Positions 43,403 through 53,990 are shown, counted from the first letter of the stretch. The stretch: DNA of 64,000 bases from Notamacropus eugenii (GCF_028372415.1 NC_092876.1:224211528-224275527), one strand, 5' to 3'. The notes: generated from the sequence alone by a model not told the origin. A program made the numbers and translations.

Positions 43403-43483
43403 TAAAGAAACAAAACACCTGAAGTATGGTGCTGAAATTCAGAGACTGACGGAATAAGCATACCAGCTGCCACCACCTCCTCC

Positions 43484-43967
43484 TCTTATTTTTCTTCTTA
43501 CTCTTGTTCTTCACCTTCTTCTTCTTCTTGCATTTGTTCCTTTTCTTGTTGTTCTTCTTCTTGTTCTTGTTGTTCTTCTTCTTGTTCTTGTTGTTCTTCT
43601 TCTTGTTGTTCTTCTTCTTGTTCTTGTTGTTCTTGTTCTTGTTGTTCTTGTTGTTCTTATTGTTCTTCTTGCTGTTGTTTTTCTTCTTGTTCTTCTTGTT
43701 CTTGTTCTTCTTCTTCTTGTTCTTGTTCTTGTTCTTGTTCTTCTTGTCTTGTTGTTGCTGTTCTTGTTATTGTTCTTCTTGCTCTTCTTGTTGTTCTTCT
43801 TGTTCTTCTTGTTGTTCTTCCTCTTGTTCTTCTTGTTGTTCTTCCTGTTGTTGTTCTTCTTGTTGTTCTTCCTCTTGTTCTTCTTGTTGTTCTTCTTCTT
43901 GTTGTTCTTCTTCTTGTTGTTCTTCCTCTTGTTCTTCTTGTTGTTCTTCTTCTTCTTTTCTCCAGGT
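43484..43967. repeat. 480-bp imperfect TTC/TTG satellite-like tract
   Basis: The plus strand is almost wholly TTC and TTG triplets in hexamer patterns (TTCTTG, TTGTTC), nearly free of A. It is open in several frames (poly-Leu/Phe or Cys/Ser on plus; Lys/Asn, Arg/Thr or Glu/Gln on minus), which explains long frames up to 173 codons that are not genes. It begins after a CCACCACCTCCTCC patch and ends at CTTCTTTTCTCC. Confidence 0.95.
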
Positions 43968-44129
43968 TGCTTCAGGTTTCTCCATCTTGTCCCAGAAGAC
44001 TTTTCATCCCAGAAGATCAATTTAACCGTGAAAATTATACCTTAGAAGTATTCTCTGCCTCTGAAAACCCTCCAAATGATTGGATGTCTCCTCCCCGAAC
44101 CTTCATTTAAGGAGGGCACCTAAGCCAGT

Positions 44130-44325
44130 CATCTCTTCATGCCTTACCAGACTTTAATCCAAATTTCTACATTGTGTCACTTTTCTTTCCCTGCCCCCTG
44201 ATTGTTTATGTGTTATTGCCCCCCATTAGAACATAAGCTACTTGAGGGAAGGGGATCAGCTTTCTTTTGTCTTTTATTTTGATCCCCAGATTTTAGCATA
44301 ATGACTGACACATAATCAATAATAC
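44130..44325 (+). mobile_element. L2 LINE 3' end
   Basis: TATGTGTTATTGCCCCCCATTAGAACATAAGCTACTTGAGGGAAGGGGATC...GATCCCCAGATTTTAGCATAATGACTGACACATAAT: typical L2 3'UTR. Confidence 0.7.
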
Positions 44326-44561
44326 ATTTTTGTTTTGTTTTTTGCTTGTTTTGTTTTTACTATCTCTTTCTCTGCCCTTTCATATAGAAAGCACAATACA
44401 TGCTCACTTTCCCCCATTCATTCTCTTGGTTTCCAACCTATCCCCAAAGAAATGGCCAGAATTTGTCTCTTTATTTTTCCTTTATACAGTAAACCAAGGA
44501 CCTAGGATTCCCCTGATGTAGAAATGACTCCATATCACAATCGATGCATCATTTATAATCT

Positions 44562-44692
44562 AAGAAAATTGCCTGAGGCACAGAGGTTCTAAATGGATTG
44601 CCCATGGTCTTGCAGCCAGTATCAGAGCTTGGATTTAGACCCAACATTTCCTGATTTTAAGTCTCATAATACTCTATCCACTATGCCAGGAT
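44562..44692 (-). mobile_element. MIR/MAR1-type SINE, minus strand
   Basis: GCCTGAGGCACAGAGGTTCTAAATGG, TGGTCTTGCAGCCAGTATCAGAGC and TTGGATTTAGACCC, then CTCATAATACTCTATCCACTATGCC (tRNA head). Confidence 0.7.
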
Positions 44693-44940
44693 GTTTTTTC
44701 CTTAAAATTCCACCAATGCTAGGAGTTCAGAGATTAAATTCACACATTAGTAGGCAGAGTGTAACTTGAAAGTTACTCTGTACCAAAAGTTCTCTATTAC
44801 ATGACCCTAAATTTCCACCTTGAGTTATTTCATTGTGTTGAGAAATTGTTTCCAGACAGCCCTATTCAAATGTAGGGAGCTATGTTGCTACATAGGGCTT
44901 AAAAAAGACAAATCCTCTTCTATCAGATTAACTGAGAATG

Positions 44941-45122
44941 GAATACAAGACAGTGATTTTGGATAAATTTCTGGACTAAGAGGACCTTTGTTCAAATCCT
45001 GCCTTGGATTCTCACCTTGGGCAAGGGACCCAATCCCTATGAGCTTCCGTCTCCTGAATAAAATAAAGAGTTTGCACTAGATTGTTTCTGAGATGCTTCC
45101 CGCTCCACCTCTATGATTCTAT
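44941..45122 (+). mobile_element. MAR1-type SINE
   Basis: TTCTGGACTAAGAGGACCTTTGTTCAAATCCTGCC (box B), CACCTTGGGCAAGGGACCCAATCCC, AATAAAGAGTTTGCACTAGATTG and CCACCTCTATGATTCTATG at the 3' end. Confidence 0.7.
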
Positions 45123-45144
45123 GTAGATATAAATGGAAACATTC

Positions 45145-45320
45145 TGAGAGAACAAACTCTGAACTTAGAGTCAGAGGATGAACATTTGAATCCTGGCTTT
45201 TATATAACAAGTTAAGTGACTTCATTTTTCTGGGCCTTATTTTCCTCAGTTGTACAATTGAGGGAGGGGGACAGTAAGCTAATCCCTAATATCTCTTGTA
45301 GGTTTAGTGTCTAGGATTCT
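45145..45320 (+). mobile_element. MAR1-type SINE, second in tandem
   Basis: CTCTGAACTTAGAGTCAGAGGATGAACATTTGAATCCTGGC, AAGTTAAGTGACTTCATTTTTCTGGGCC and TTTTCCTCAGTTGTACAATTGAGGG, with a decayed 3' part. Same orientation as the SINE at 44941. Confidence 0.65.
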
Positions 45321-45335
45321 CCCTCCTTCCCCAAT

Positions 45336-45918
45336 TGTAAGGCACAATATTGAACTATTACATTACATTTTCATAGAGAGAAGTGTATTGATAGTGTATT
45401 TTTGCTCATTGTTAATGTAATTTTGCTTCTTAATGCGAAGATCTTTCCCATCCATGAGTCACATGGAGCCTATGGTGGGAGGCAGCCATGAATATCCCAG
45501 TGCAATTCTGAATCACAAAGTACAACAGACTTTCCACATGGAAGGTAGAACCTAAACATTTATTCAGACACCAGAAGGCCAAATCCATTATAATAACAAA
45601 GAAATCTATACACAACAACAATGCAGAGGGCAACACCAGACCCAAGCTTTTCCCCTGCTAGGCTTCCCACAAACCAGCTCCATTAAACAAATCACAAGCA
45701 GGGTCCCTCAGACAAAATCACAGACAAGCTCTCTCACTCACGTCAGCCGGCTGCCAGCGTCCTTCCTAGCTCTGACTGTTCTCTGACCAAATTTCCTCTC
45801 AGCTCTGCTCTAGCTCTTCCTCTTTCTGCTCCATCCCTTCCTGTTCCACCCATTCAGCAAGATCCTCCCACCACAGGCTCCATGTAATGTAATGTAATAG
45901 TTCAATATTGTGCCTTCT
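45336..45918. mobile_element. retroviral LTR in inverted (foldback) arrangement
   Basis: The right part (45918 down to about 45485) is an LTR on the minus strand, related to the plus-strand LTR at 51969-52452: both share GAACAGG(T/A)GGAACAGGAAGGG-type blocks, a poly(A) signal AATAAATGTTT and the CTTTG(T)GATTCAGAATTGCAC-like 3' part. The left part (45336-45484) is the first 150 bases of the same LTR on the plus strand (TGTAAGGCACAATATTG start, CATGGAGCCTATGGTGGGAGG end). The outer ends therefore form a perfect 30-bp inverted repeat (45339-45368 and 45887-45916). The junction of the two halves is near 45484. Confidence 0.6.
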
Positions 45919-46017
45919 AATTGTGGTAGGGAGAATTTTGAGTTCTAATTAGAACTAAATCTAGTTAGTTTTAATAGTTAGTTCTACATAATCCTAATGC
46001 CTCTCAATGGTATTTAT

Positions 46018-46165
46018 TTAACCCTGTTTGCCTCAGTTTTCTCATCTGTAAAATGGACTGGAGAAGGAAATGGCAAGCCACTCCAATATCTTTGTCAAGA
46101 AAACCCTAATTGGGGTCACGAAGAATTGGATATGGCTTAAAGAACTGAACAACAATATCATGAAT
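46018..46165 (+). mobile_element. RTE-tailed SINE, 5'-truncated
   Basis: GCCTCAGTTTTCTCATCTGTAAAATGGACTGGAGAAGGAAATGGCAAGCCACTCC...AACCCTAATTGGGGTCACGAAG and an (AAC)n-like end. The tRNA head is absent. Confidence 0.75.
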
Positions 46166-46250
46166 CCAGGTCTGTAACTGTCATTGAAGGGTGTTAGAAC
46201 TAGAAAACATATTAAATAGTTCCCTCACAGAAAGACGTATCACCCAGGCA

Positions 46251-46560
46251 GGGAAGTTAAGTGGTGCAGTGGATAGAGCACCAGTGCAGGAGTCAGGAGG
46301 ACCTGAGTTCAAATCTCACCCCACACTTGACACTCACTAGCTGTGTGACCTTGGACAAGTCACTTAACCCCAATTGCCTCATCCTGAGTCATCTCCAGTT
46401 ATTCTGTTGAATATCTGGTCACTGGATTCAGATGGCTCTGGAGGAGAAGTGAGGCTAGTGACCTGCACAGCCCTCCCTCACTCAGAACAAAGTCAAGTGC
46501 AAGTCATGTCATCATTTCTCTGATGGCATGGTCTTCTTTAGCAATGAAGGATGAACACAC
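46251..46560 (+). mobile_element. full-length tRNA-SINE with a distinct 3' body
   Basis: Head AAGTGGTGCAGTGGATAGAGCACC (box A), GAGTTCAAATCTC (box B) and GCTGTGTGACCTTGGACAAGTCACTTAACCCC, followed by a separate body (CATCTCCAGTTATTCTG...GGTCACTGGATTCAGATGGCTCTGGAGGAGAAGTGAGGC...GCAAGTCATGTCATCATTTC) and a short ACACAC tail. A perfect 12-bp duplication ATCACCCAGGCA flanks it (46239-46250 and 46561-46572), so it is fairly young. Its body recurs alone at 48755-48945. Confidence 0.88.
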
Positions 46561-46597
46561 ATCACCCAGGCAAAAAGGGTTAGAGAAATTTGGCTGA

Positions 46598-46735
46598 AAA
46601 ATACTTTTACCACTGATTAGCCACGTAACCTTAGTTAAATCACTTCACACCAGTTTCCTAATCATTAAAATATGTGAATTGAATTATATTATTTTGGAAG
46701 CACCTTTCAGTTCTATCATTCTAACATTCTGTTGC
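46598..46735 (+). mobile_element. MAR1-type SINE fragment
   Basis: ACTGATTAGCCACGTAACCTTAGTTAAATCACTTCACACC, CATTAAAATATGTGAATTGAATTATAT and CACCTTTCAGTTCTATCATTCTAAC. Confidence 0.6.
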
Positions 46736-47879
46736 TCTAAGCCACCTGGTTTTTATTATTCTTGTCTCCCATAACTGAACCAAAATAATTAGATGAAGTT
46801 GTTAATAATCTCCAGGGAAATGCTTTGTAGTCTTCCACATTGATTAGACATCCTCCCTTATATCCAACCCAAATCCTTCTTGCTGCTCTTTAAGCCCATT
46901 TTTCTAATGCTCTACAACATTAAAACAAATGGACATCCAAAGCTGTGGCTAGAAGAGGAAAGACAGACATTTGCCCCTAAGTCCTGGCATTGGAGTGTAT
47001 TTCTCACCAAAATAGTTCAGAGAATGTTATCCCCATGCTTCATGGTCCATAAGCTTTAGATCCTGTAGGTACTAGGAGGGACACATGCCTAGGGAGAGGG
47101 TGAAGGAGTGAAGCTGATGATCTGCAGAACATGAGAAAGGAACAGGCCTTCCTTTCTCCCAGAAAGACTACATTCATGGTTGGACCACTAATAGATATGC
47201 ATAGAACAGTGCACTGAGTCTGCCTGCTCTCTGAATGTGCTGTCACTCTCACCTCTCTTGCCCTACAGATGCTCCCCAAGTCCCCAGACTTTCTTCTCTC
47301 CTCCACTCCCTATGCCCAACTGTTTTACCCCAAGAATAAAAGAGATTCTTAGTTGAATCTTTATCAAGAGATAAAAATTGTCGTGCCTGACAGAAACATG
47401 CTTCCTCTAATTGCTTAACACACATACTATTCCAGCAGAGAATTTCTTCAAGAGGAGAAATATCCATGAATAGTATCATCAAATGATCTAACAGCTGGGA
47501 CATTAAAAACAGATTGAAAAATTCAACAGCACAATCAAAGCACTGGTGGCTACTATGGGCATCGATAAATAATTTACAGCCAGAATTCTGACTTTTTTTA
47601 TCATGAAGCATTACAACAAAAATTAACCCAATTTTAACAAATTCAAGATTAGCAAATTTTATTCTTAAAGGGCAAATGTTTTCATTATTAACTTACTGAT
47701 CAGTAAAGAATGTACCTGGACAGAACTGTGGTATGCTGGGAAGATACTATGGGGGAAGAATCCTCCCATAGTGGTCTTTGTGTTTTGGAGAGTTCTGGGA
47801 GCAGAGAACCATGTTGATTCTTCTTCTGATAGGATAATCCTTTAATGATGTGGACTCAAAAGAGACTCTACCATCTTTC
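46736..47879. other. no feature recognised
   Basis: 1.1 kb, moderately AT-rich. A minus-strand frame of 120 codons (47249-47611) has no similarity I recognise and no supporting signals. Confidence 0.45.
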
Positions 47880-48062
47880 TCATGGCATAGCAGGGAAAGA
47901 GCAATGGATTTGGCATCACAAATCTTGTTTTGGACTCTGGCTTTAGAACTAATTTACTACCTAAGGGAGCATGGCCACTCATTTGGAGGAACAAATGAGA
48001 CAATCTATTTAAAGGGCTTTGCACACAGTTCATAGCATGAAGTAGATTCTGTATATGTTTAC
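47880..48062 (+). mobile_element. MIR-type SINE, diverged
   Basis: GGCATAGCAGGGAAAGAGCAATGGATTTGGCATCACAAATC (head), then AACAAATGAGACAATCTATTTAAAGGGCTTTGCACACAG (3' part). Confidence 0.55.
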
Positions 48063-48359
48063 ATGCTAACTCCCTTCCCAAGCAAAGAACAATTGTGGAT
48101 ACCACTGGAATTTGAATCTCCTTGGCTCGTTGTGTCTTCAGTCAGCCACTGTCTATTGTGTGCCTGTAGTATGCATCATAATCAGGCAGGAAAGATGGAA
48201 GGAAGTCAGGAACATGTATGAAAATAATGATAATCTCCAGATATGAGTTTTATAATATATGGCATTAAAATGATTTTAGAGCATTACAAAACATATATAA
48301 TATACAAGGGTGCCAGAGATTACAGTTTAAATCAAGTAAAGCATATAATTGATTATAAG

Positions 48360-48540
48360 ATTTGGATTTTGGAGACAATCTAGGTTTAAGCTTCTCATTT
48401 CAAAGGCAAGTAAAATGAATTTGGGAGAGATTTAAGGGCATGCCTAAGGTAAGATAGCTAGCAAGTGGCAGAGTCTAAATTAGAACCCAAGTCCTTTGAC
48501 TCTAAATCTGCTGTTTTCCACATGACAAAGTACTGCATTA
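48360..48540 (-). mobile_element. MAR1-type SINE, minus strand
   Basis: AAAGGCAAGTAAAATGAATTTGGGAG..., AAGGTAAGATAGCTAGCAAGTGGCAGAGTC, AGAACCCAAGTCCTTTGACTC and TTTTCCACATGACAAAG (head). Confidence 0.65.
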
Positions 48541-48754
48541 AGAGGATGCAATGTAAAGGAGTTGGAGAAGACTATCAGTCAGGTAAGAAGAGTAGTAGAA
48601 AAAGCATTGGCTTGGGTAGGCATCAAGAGGGTCGTTCTTCTCCCAATTCATCCCTTGACTCACTTCTTAAATAGGCCTGCCTAATCACTGAATGGGCTCT
48701 GCCTCAGTCAAAGCAAGAACTCAGAAAAACCTTACATGAAAAAGGATGAGGTTT

Positions 48755-48945
48755 CCCACTGCATCCTGGACCATCTCCAGTCATTCTGGTCACTGGACCC
48801 AGAAGGCTCTGGAGGAGAAAGTGAGGCTGGTGACTTTGCACAGCCATCCCTCACTCAAATGTAATTCAATTGCAAGTCATGGCCTCATCTTCTTAATGTC
48901 ATGGTCCTCTTTGAGAACAAAGGACAAACCACATATAACAACTAG
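48755..48945 (+). mobile_element. SINE 3' body, headless copy of the 46251 family
   Basis: CACTGCATCCTGGACCATCTCCAGTCATTCTGGTCACTGGACCCAGAAGGCTCTGGAGGAGAAAGTGAGGC...GCAAGTCATGGCCTCATC...GAGAACAAAGGACAAACC. Lacks the tRNA head. Confidence 0.75.
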
Positions 48946-49072
48946 CTGTATGACCTTGGGCAAGTTTGTCATCTCACTAATCTTGTCCTCAGTTCCTTTA
49001 CTTATTGAATGAGAAGATTCAACTAGACTGGTCTTTAATGTGGTGTCCATCTCAAATGATCTATGATTTTAA
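48946..49072 (+). mobile_element. MAR1-type SINE, 5'-truncated
   Basis: GTATGACCTTGGGCAAGTTTG, CTTATTGAATGAGAAGATTCAACTAGACTGG and CTCAAATGATCTATGATTTTAAG. Directly follows the previous SINE body. Confidence 0.65.
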
Positions 49073-49214
49073 GAATTATGGGAGGATGTGAATTTGAGTG
49101 GATATTGCTCTCAAGGAATATATAGTGGTATGGGAAGAAGGAACAGAATTTTTCCAGTGTAGGGAATGATGTACTCAGAGATCCAGATAGGTGGTGACGT
49201 GAATGTGATTGGAA

Positions 49215-49660
49215 CACAGATTACCATGGCTCTCTATTGCCTGGGGGAGAAAATGCAGACTCCTATATTTGACATTTAAAGCCTTTGATGATATGGCTTT
49301 AATATATCTTTCCAGACTTATTGCCCATTACTCCCCCAATTCACTTTATGTGATAGCCAAACCATTCTCCTTACAAGATAGATATTGCACCTCCCACCTT
49401 TGCACAGGATCTTCCCCTCGCCAAGAAAGTCCTCCCTCCTCCTACCTTGTGGAATCCCTAGCTTCAGCTCAAATTCCACCTCCTCTACTTAACACTTCTT
49501 TTTCAGAACTGTTGATGTTTCCTCCCAAATTACTCTGCATAGATTTTGCATTAACTTCTCTGCATATGGCATGTGTCCTCTACCTTAATACATTAAAAAA
49601 AGCTGTTTTCATTTTTGCCTTTGTATCCTGGAACTGAGCCTGGCTCATTGGGTTAGGGAT
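49215..49660 (+). mobile_element. L2 LINE, RT end and 3'UTR
   Basis: ATGGCTCTCTATTGCCTGG, TTTAAAGCCTTTGATGATATGGC, TCCAGACTTATTGCCC, TGCACAGGATCTTCC, TCAGCTCAAATTCCACCTCC and TTTTTGCCTTTGTATCCTGGAACTGAGCCTGGC. The 142-codon frame here is a relic of the L2 ORF, not a gene. Confidence 0.75.
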
Positions 49661-49734
49661 AGACACTGGATCTGTGATTTTATTTATATAGGAAACTCCC
49701 AGGTAAAAAACCTGACAGGTCAGAGACAGGTTGG

Positions 49735-49902
49735 CATCTTCTGAGAAACTTATAGTCTTAGAAAGCTGCTGACACCACTGAGAGGTTGTGACCTATGCAG
49801 GGTCACACAGCTGGTATATGTCAAAGGCTTGGCTTGAATGGAAGTCTTCTTGCTTCAAGGCTACCAGCTCTCTGTCCAATATGACATGACTGCCTCTATA
49901 CC
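49735..49902 (-). mobile_element. SINE, minus strand
   Basis: GTTGTGACCTATGCAGGGTCACACAGCTGGTATATGTCAAAGG, GGCTTGAATGGAAGTCTTC and CTACCAGCTCTCTGTCCAATATGAC (head). Confidence 0.65.
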
Positions 49903-50084
49903 AAGGGTTTATCATCTTTTTTTTGTGGGTGTATCATGAACTTCTTTTGCAGATTGATGAAGATCCCCTCAGAGTAATTTTTTTAAATGCATAAAATGAA
50001 TAGATTTAGAAAAGAAACTAATTATATTAAAATAGTTATCAAACAATTTTTTTTAAGTTCATGTATCCTACATTAAGGTAATAA

Positions 50085-50334
50085 GCATGTAGGTGGTACA
50101 GTGGATAGAATGCCAGGCCTGAAAACAGATTCTTCCTGAGTTCAAATCTGGTCTCAAGACACTTACTAGCTGTGTGACCCTGGACAAGCCACCTGACTTG
50201 ATTTACCTGAATTTCTCATCTGAAAAATGAGCTGGAGAAGGAAATGACAAACCACTCCACTCTCTTTGCCAAGAAAATCCCAAATGGAATCATGAAGAGC
50301 TGAACACAACTGAAAATGACTAAACAACAATAAC
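50085..50334 (+). mobile_element. full-length RTE-tailed tRNA-SINE
   Basis: Head GCATGTAGGTGGTACAGTGGATAGAATGCC, box B GAGTTCAAATCTGG, core CACTTACTAGCTGTGTGACCCTGGACAAGCC, tail GAGCTGGAGAAGGAAATGACAAACCACTCCACTC...CCCAAATGGAATCATGAAGAG and an (AAC)n end. A weak duplication may flank it (CCTACATTAAG before, CCCATATTAAG after). Confidence 0.8.
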
Positions 50335-51555
50335 ATCCCATATTAAGAATCTTTACTTTAATATAGCCTGGCACATAGGAGGTGTTTTTGAAACACTTCT
50401 CAAAATGAATTGAATCAACTGAAGAGGGATATTCCACATGACTATCTGACTATATGGTTTCCATAATGAGGGCATCAGTATTATCAAATCAGCCCCATTA
50501 AAATGAACTAAATTGATGGGGAGAAAAATCTGACCTCAATCTCCCCATTCTCCATTTAATATAAGGATTACATACAAAAAGAAAATCTGTGTTGAACAAG
50601 TGCTTTTTAAACTTTGAAAACAGAATCTATTAACCATTGCAAACAGAGAATGGGACATTCGCATGCTGTAACATGTGCTAAATATCATGTTCAACCTGTA
50701 TGCATCCTCTTAATTACATTCCCACCTCAGGCAGGTTTCTGTCCTCCACTCAGTGCTCATGACTCATACGCTCTAAATATAATTTTGCCACCAAAATCCA
50801 AATTAATTGCATAATCTATGGCTCTTGGAGTTGATGGTCATCTTCATTGCCTTCCTTATAGCAATTCTGTGGCAATTTAGAGGTGAAGTGAGCAGTACTT
50901 GGAACCAGGAATTGAGTTCTGTGTGATAGAAATCCAACAAATTTGACAGCTCTGAATTGCAAGTAAACAGAAAGCTAAACAAAACCTCACAAATAACAAC
51001 AAATGAACTTGAAGGGAAGCCTGGGATTAGCTCAGCTGGGTGAAATTCAGTCAGCAAACAATTACATAAATGTCGACCTAATGAAAATTCCACTCTGTAA
51101 GTTTTCCCCTACCCAGTTTCTCACAGTTAAAATGAAGGGATGTATCCAACAAGTTTCTTTTAACTTCAGTGCCGATTTTCTAATCCAGAGGAAAAAACAT
51201 ATCAGTCAAACTAAAACATCCACTGAGGCCTGATTTATCTAAATTGCTATCTACATAGACTAAATTTAAATACTTCTCAACCTCTGTTTCCATTTGGGCA
51301 CAGAGAAACCACTATTTATTTACTCTGAGGGAATCTTATTTCATCCATATGGCTGCTATCTCCACCACTGCAGTCTTGAACCCCAAAGGCACATGTCTGT
51401 ATTTGAAAGAGGGTGGCCAGCTTATTCTAAAGAAGAGCTATTGCTGCAGAAATGGGAGGGAGTGAAGGGTAAAGGAAAAACAAGATACCTTGAAGAAATG
51501 AAAGTGGAAAAAGGATTAATGCTTTTGAGTGTCAGAAGACAATCAGCAAGTCAGT
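50335..51555. other. no feature recognised
   Basis: 1.2 kb with no named repeat or gene. Frames up to 118 codons (51294-51650) run partly into the L2 that follows and are not supported. Confidence 0.45.
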
Positions 51556-53990
51556 CAATGAACATTTATTATGTACCTATTTTGTATGAAGCACTAAGTT
51601 ACAAAAAAAGGCAAAAGATAGTCCTTAATTTCAAGGACCTCAGAGTCTAATAAGGGAGATAACGTGCAAACAGCCATGTACAGACAAGCTATATACAGGA
51701 AATATTGTAAATAATCAAAAAAGGGGAGGCACAAGAATTAAGGAGATCTGGAGGGGCTTCCTGTAGAAAGTAGTGATAAGGAGACTAGTGTCTCTGAATA
51801 GTAGAGTACTTTCTTTTTTGAGGGGAGTGGGAACCACGTAAGGTGTAAGAAGACTAGAAAGATGAGGGAAGCCGGGGATAAATTGTGAAAGGATGAATGC
51901 CAAACAGAGGATCTAATATTTGTTCTAGACATGTTAGAGACCACTGGAGTTTATTGAGGGGGGGTATATGTAAGGATAATTTAAATGGGAAAATCTTTCC
52001 CATTCATTCCTAGGCCCATGTGACCTGCTTAAATCACATGGAAGCCTAAGTTACATGTGGTGGGAGGAGCTTGCTGAACAGGTAGAACAGGAAGGGTGGA
52101 GCAGAGTTGGGAGGAAGTTGATCAGGCCAGTCAGAACTGGGAAGGACATAGGCAGGCAGGTACAGCTTAGGGTTGTGAGTATTTGTTTGTGGAAAGGTCC
52201 CAGCACGGGACGGGGAGGCTGGGAGGCTGGGAATGGCTTTGTCCCCTGTAGTGATAATGTGTATTGACTTCTTGCTTACTATGACAGATTTGGCTTTCTT
52301 ATTTTGGAATTTGACTTTCTGGTGTCTGAATAAATGTTTTTCTTTTCCCTTCTATATGGAGATTCTGTTATACTTTGCAATTCAAAATTACTCCAGCATA
52401 TTCATAGTCACCACCAAGGCAGTGAATGTTACCTTGGCAATTCAGTGTAACAGGTCAGACCTGCACTTTGAGGAAGTTCAGTTGGACAGTTGAGTGTAGG
52501 AGATACTACAGTGGGGGGAGACTTGAGGCAGGGAGACCAACCAACAGGCTATTGCAATAGTGCAGGCTGGTATTGGCTGGCATCACTATCAGAAAGGGGA
52601 AGGAAGTTTTGCAGAAGTAAAATCCCCGGTCCTAGGACCCATATTGGATATGGATAAGAGAGAATGAAGGATGGAAGATTAGGCTGTAAGCCTTGTTGAT
52701 GGAGAGGATGATAGCAACCAGGACAGAAAAGGGGGAGTTAGAAATAGGGGAGAGTTGGGGGTGGTAAATGAGTTCAGTTTTACATGTTGAGTTTAAAATA
52801 TCTTTGGGACATCCAATTCAAGATGTCTTATCGGCAGTGGGAGATGTGAGACTAGAAGTCAGCAAAGAGGTTAGGACTGGCTAAGTTAATTGAGAGTCAT
52901 CAGCATAGAAAAATAGTTCAATCCATGGGAGCTAATGAGAACACTAAGAGTAGCAGTATAGAAAGCAAAAGAGAGCCCAAGACAAGGCTTTATGTAATGC
53001 TACAGTTAGCAGGCATTTCCTGGATAAAAATCCAGCAAAGGAGATTCAGATAGGTAGAAGGAGAGCCAGGAGAGAGTAGTGTTGCAAAAGCCTAGAGAGG
53101 ACAGAGTGTCAAGACAATAAACAGTGTCAAGGACTGAAGAGAGGTTGAGAATGATGAGGACTGAGAAAAGGCCAGTGGATTTGTCAATTAAGATATCATT
53201 AGTAACTAACAAAAACAGTTTTAGTTGAACAGTAAGGTTAGAAGTCAGAATATAGAGAGCAAAGTATGTGAGGAGAAAGTAGATGGCCTTGCTGAGTGAA
53301 GTCACAAAAAGGCAGAAGAGATGTGGGATGATAACTAGAGGTGATGGAAGCTTCAAGTGAGCATTTTTGGAGGATGGGGGGAATATTAAGACATGATAGG
53401 AAAGCAGCCAGTAGACAGGGAGAAATTGAAGATATGTGAGAGAAGGAGGCGATCCACTGATGGGATAGAATGAGATCACTTGTGCTTAGAGAAGAGTGTG
53501 CCTCGGCAAGAAAGGAGCAATCATCCTCCCCCCACCCCACTCCCCCTGCCCCAAAACAAGTAAAGGAAGAGAAAATCACTGTGCTGAATGGAACGGTGAG
53601 TTAATTAGGGAGGTAAAAATGAGTGGCTTACAGCAGCGAGGGCCCAATTGACATTATATAACATACATATGTAGTGGACCAAGTCAACACACTTTCATGA
53701 TTACTCCACATTTTTTCAGCGTGTGTGAAGGAGTGAAGGCAGTAGATGGTAAGGGTGATCCAATTCAGAGACTTGGAAAGCCAAGATTTGTGATTCCGTA
53801 AGAGGACATTATGTCACTGAACCAGCTGACCAAAGGTTCAAACTCAGGAAGAGAGGAGAATGTAGCTAGTGAAAGGAAGAAAAACCAGTAGATAGAGGGA
53901 TTGAAGGTCATAAAGCAGACAAAGAAATCACAGGACCAAACGTTCTCCTGAAGGTCTCATAAGCCTCAGGGTTCAGTTAGCCAAATAATC
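51556..53990 (-). mobile_element. long L2 LINE on the minus strand (RT region), split by an LTR
   Basis: From the 3' end at 51556 (AACATTTATTATGTACC...GAAGCACTAAG) the reversed L2 continues for 1.95 kb of its own sequence. Blocks include GGCTTCCTGTAGAAAG, ACCACTGGAGTTTATTGAG, GGTCAGACCTGCACTTTGAGG, CTATTGCAATAGTGCAGGC and TCATCAGCATAG, then a 157-codon minus-strand piece (53006-53479). That piece contains KSTGLFSVLIILNLSSVLDTV, the region of the RT first catalytic-Asp motif, with frame damage. It extends to about 53990. A 484-bp LTR is inserted at 51969-52452. No functional RT. Confidence 0.8.
51969..52452 (+). mobile_element. solo ERV LTR inside L2
   Basis: A 484-bp insertion, TGTAAGGATAA...GTGTAACA (TG...CA), that interrupts L2 between TTTATTGAG and GGTCAGACC. 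It contains GGTGGGAGGAGCTTGCTGAACAGG and a poly(A) signal AATAAATGTTTTTC (52329-52342). No internal retroviral sequence remains, consistent with LTR-LTR recombination. Same family as the inverted LTR at 45336-45918. Target duplication not clear. Confidence 0.65.

Noticed and set aside
43504-44025. 173-codon plus-strand and 169-codon minus-strand open frames
   Set aside because: They exist only because the TTC/TTG repeat has no stop codon in several phases; composition is Leu/Phe or Lys/Asn/Arg/Thr repeats.
45339-45916. Ordinary TIR DNA transposon
   Set aside because: The interior is LTR sequence shared with 51969-52452, and that copy has no such terminal inverted repeats, so the TIR-like ends come from an inverted LTR piece.
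46251-46340. tRNA gene (box A and box B sequences)
   Set aside because: It is the tRNA-like head of a SINE; no cloverleaf end or terminator. The same holds for the other SINE heads.
49209-49637. 142-codon plus-strand frame as a gene
   Set aside because: L2 ORF relic; DNA blocks match the L2 3' part and there is no ATG-based or splice support.
53006-53579. 157-codon and 113-codon minus-strand frames as possible host genes
   Set aside because: They lie in an L2 LINE and carry its RT residues; overlapping phases show frameshifts.
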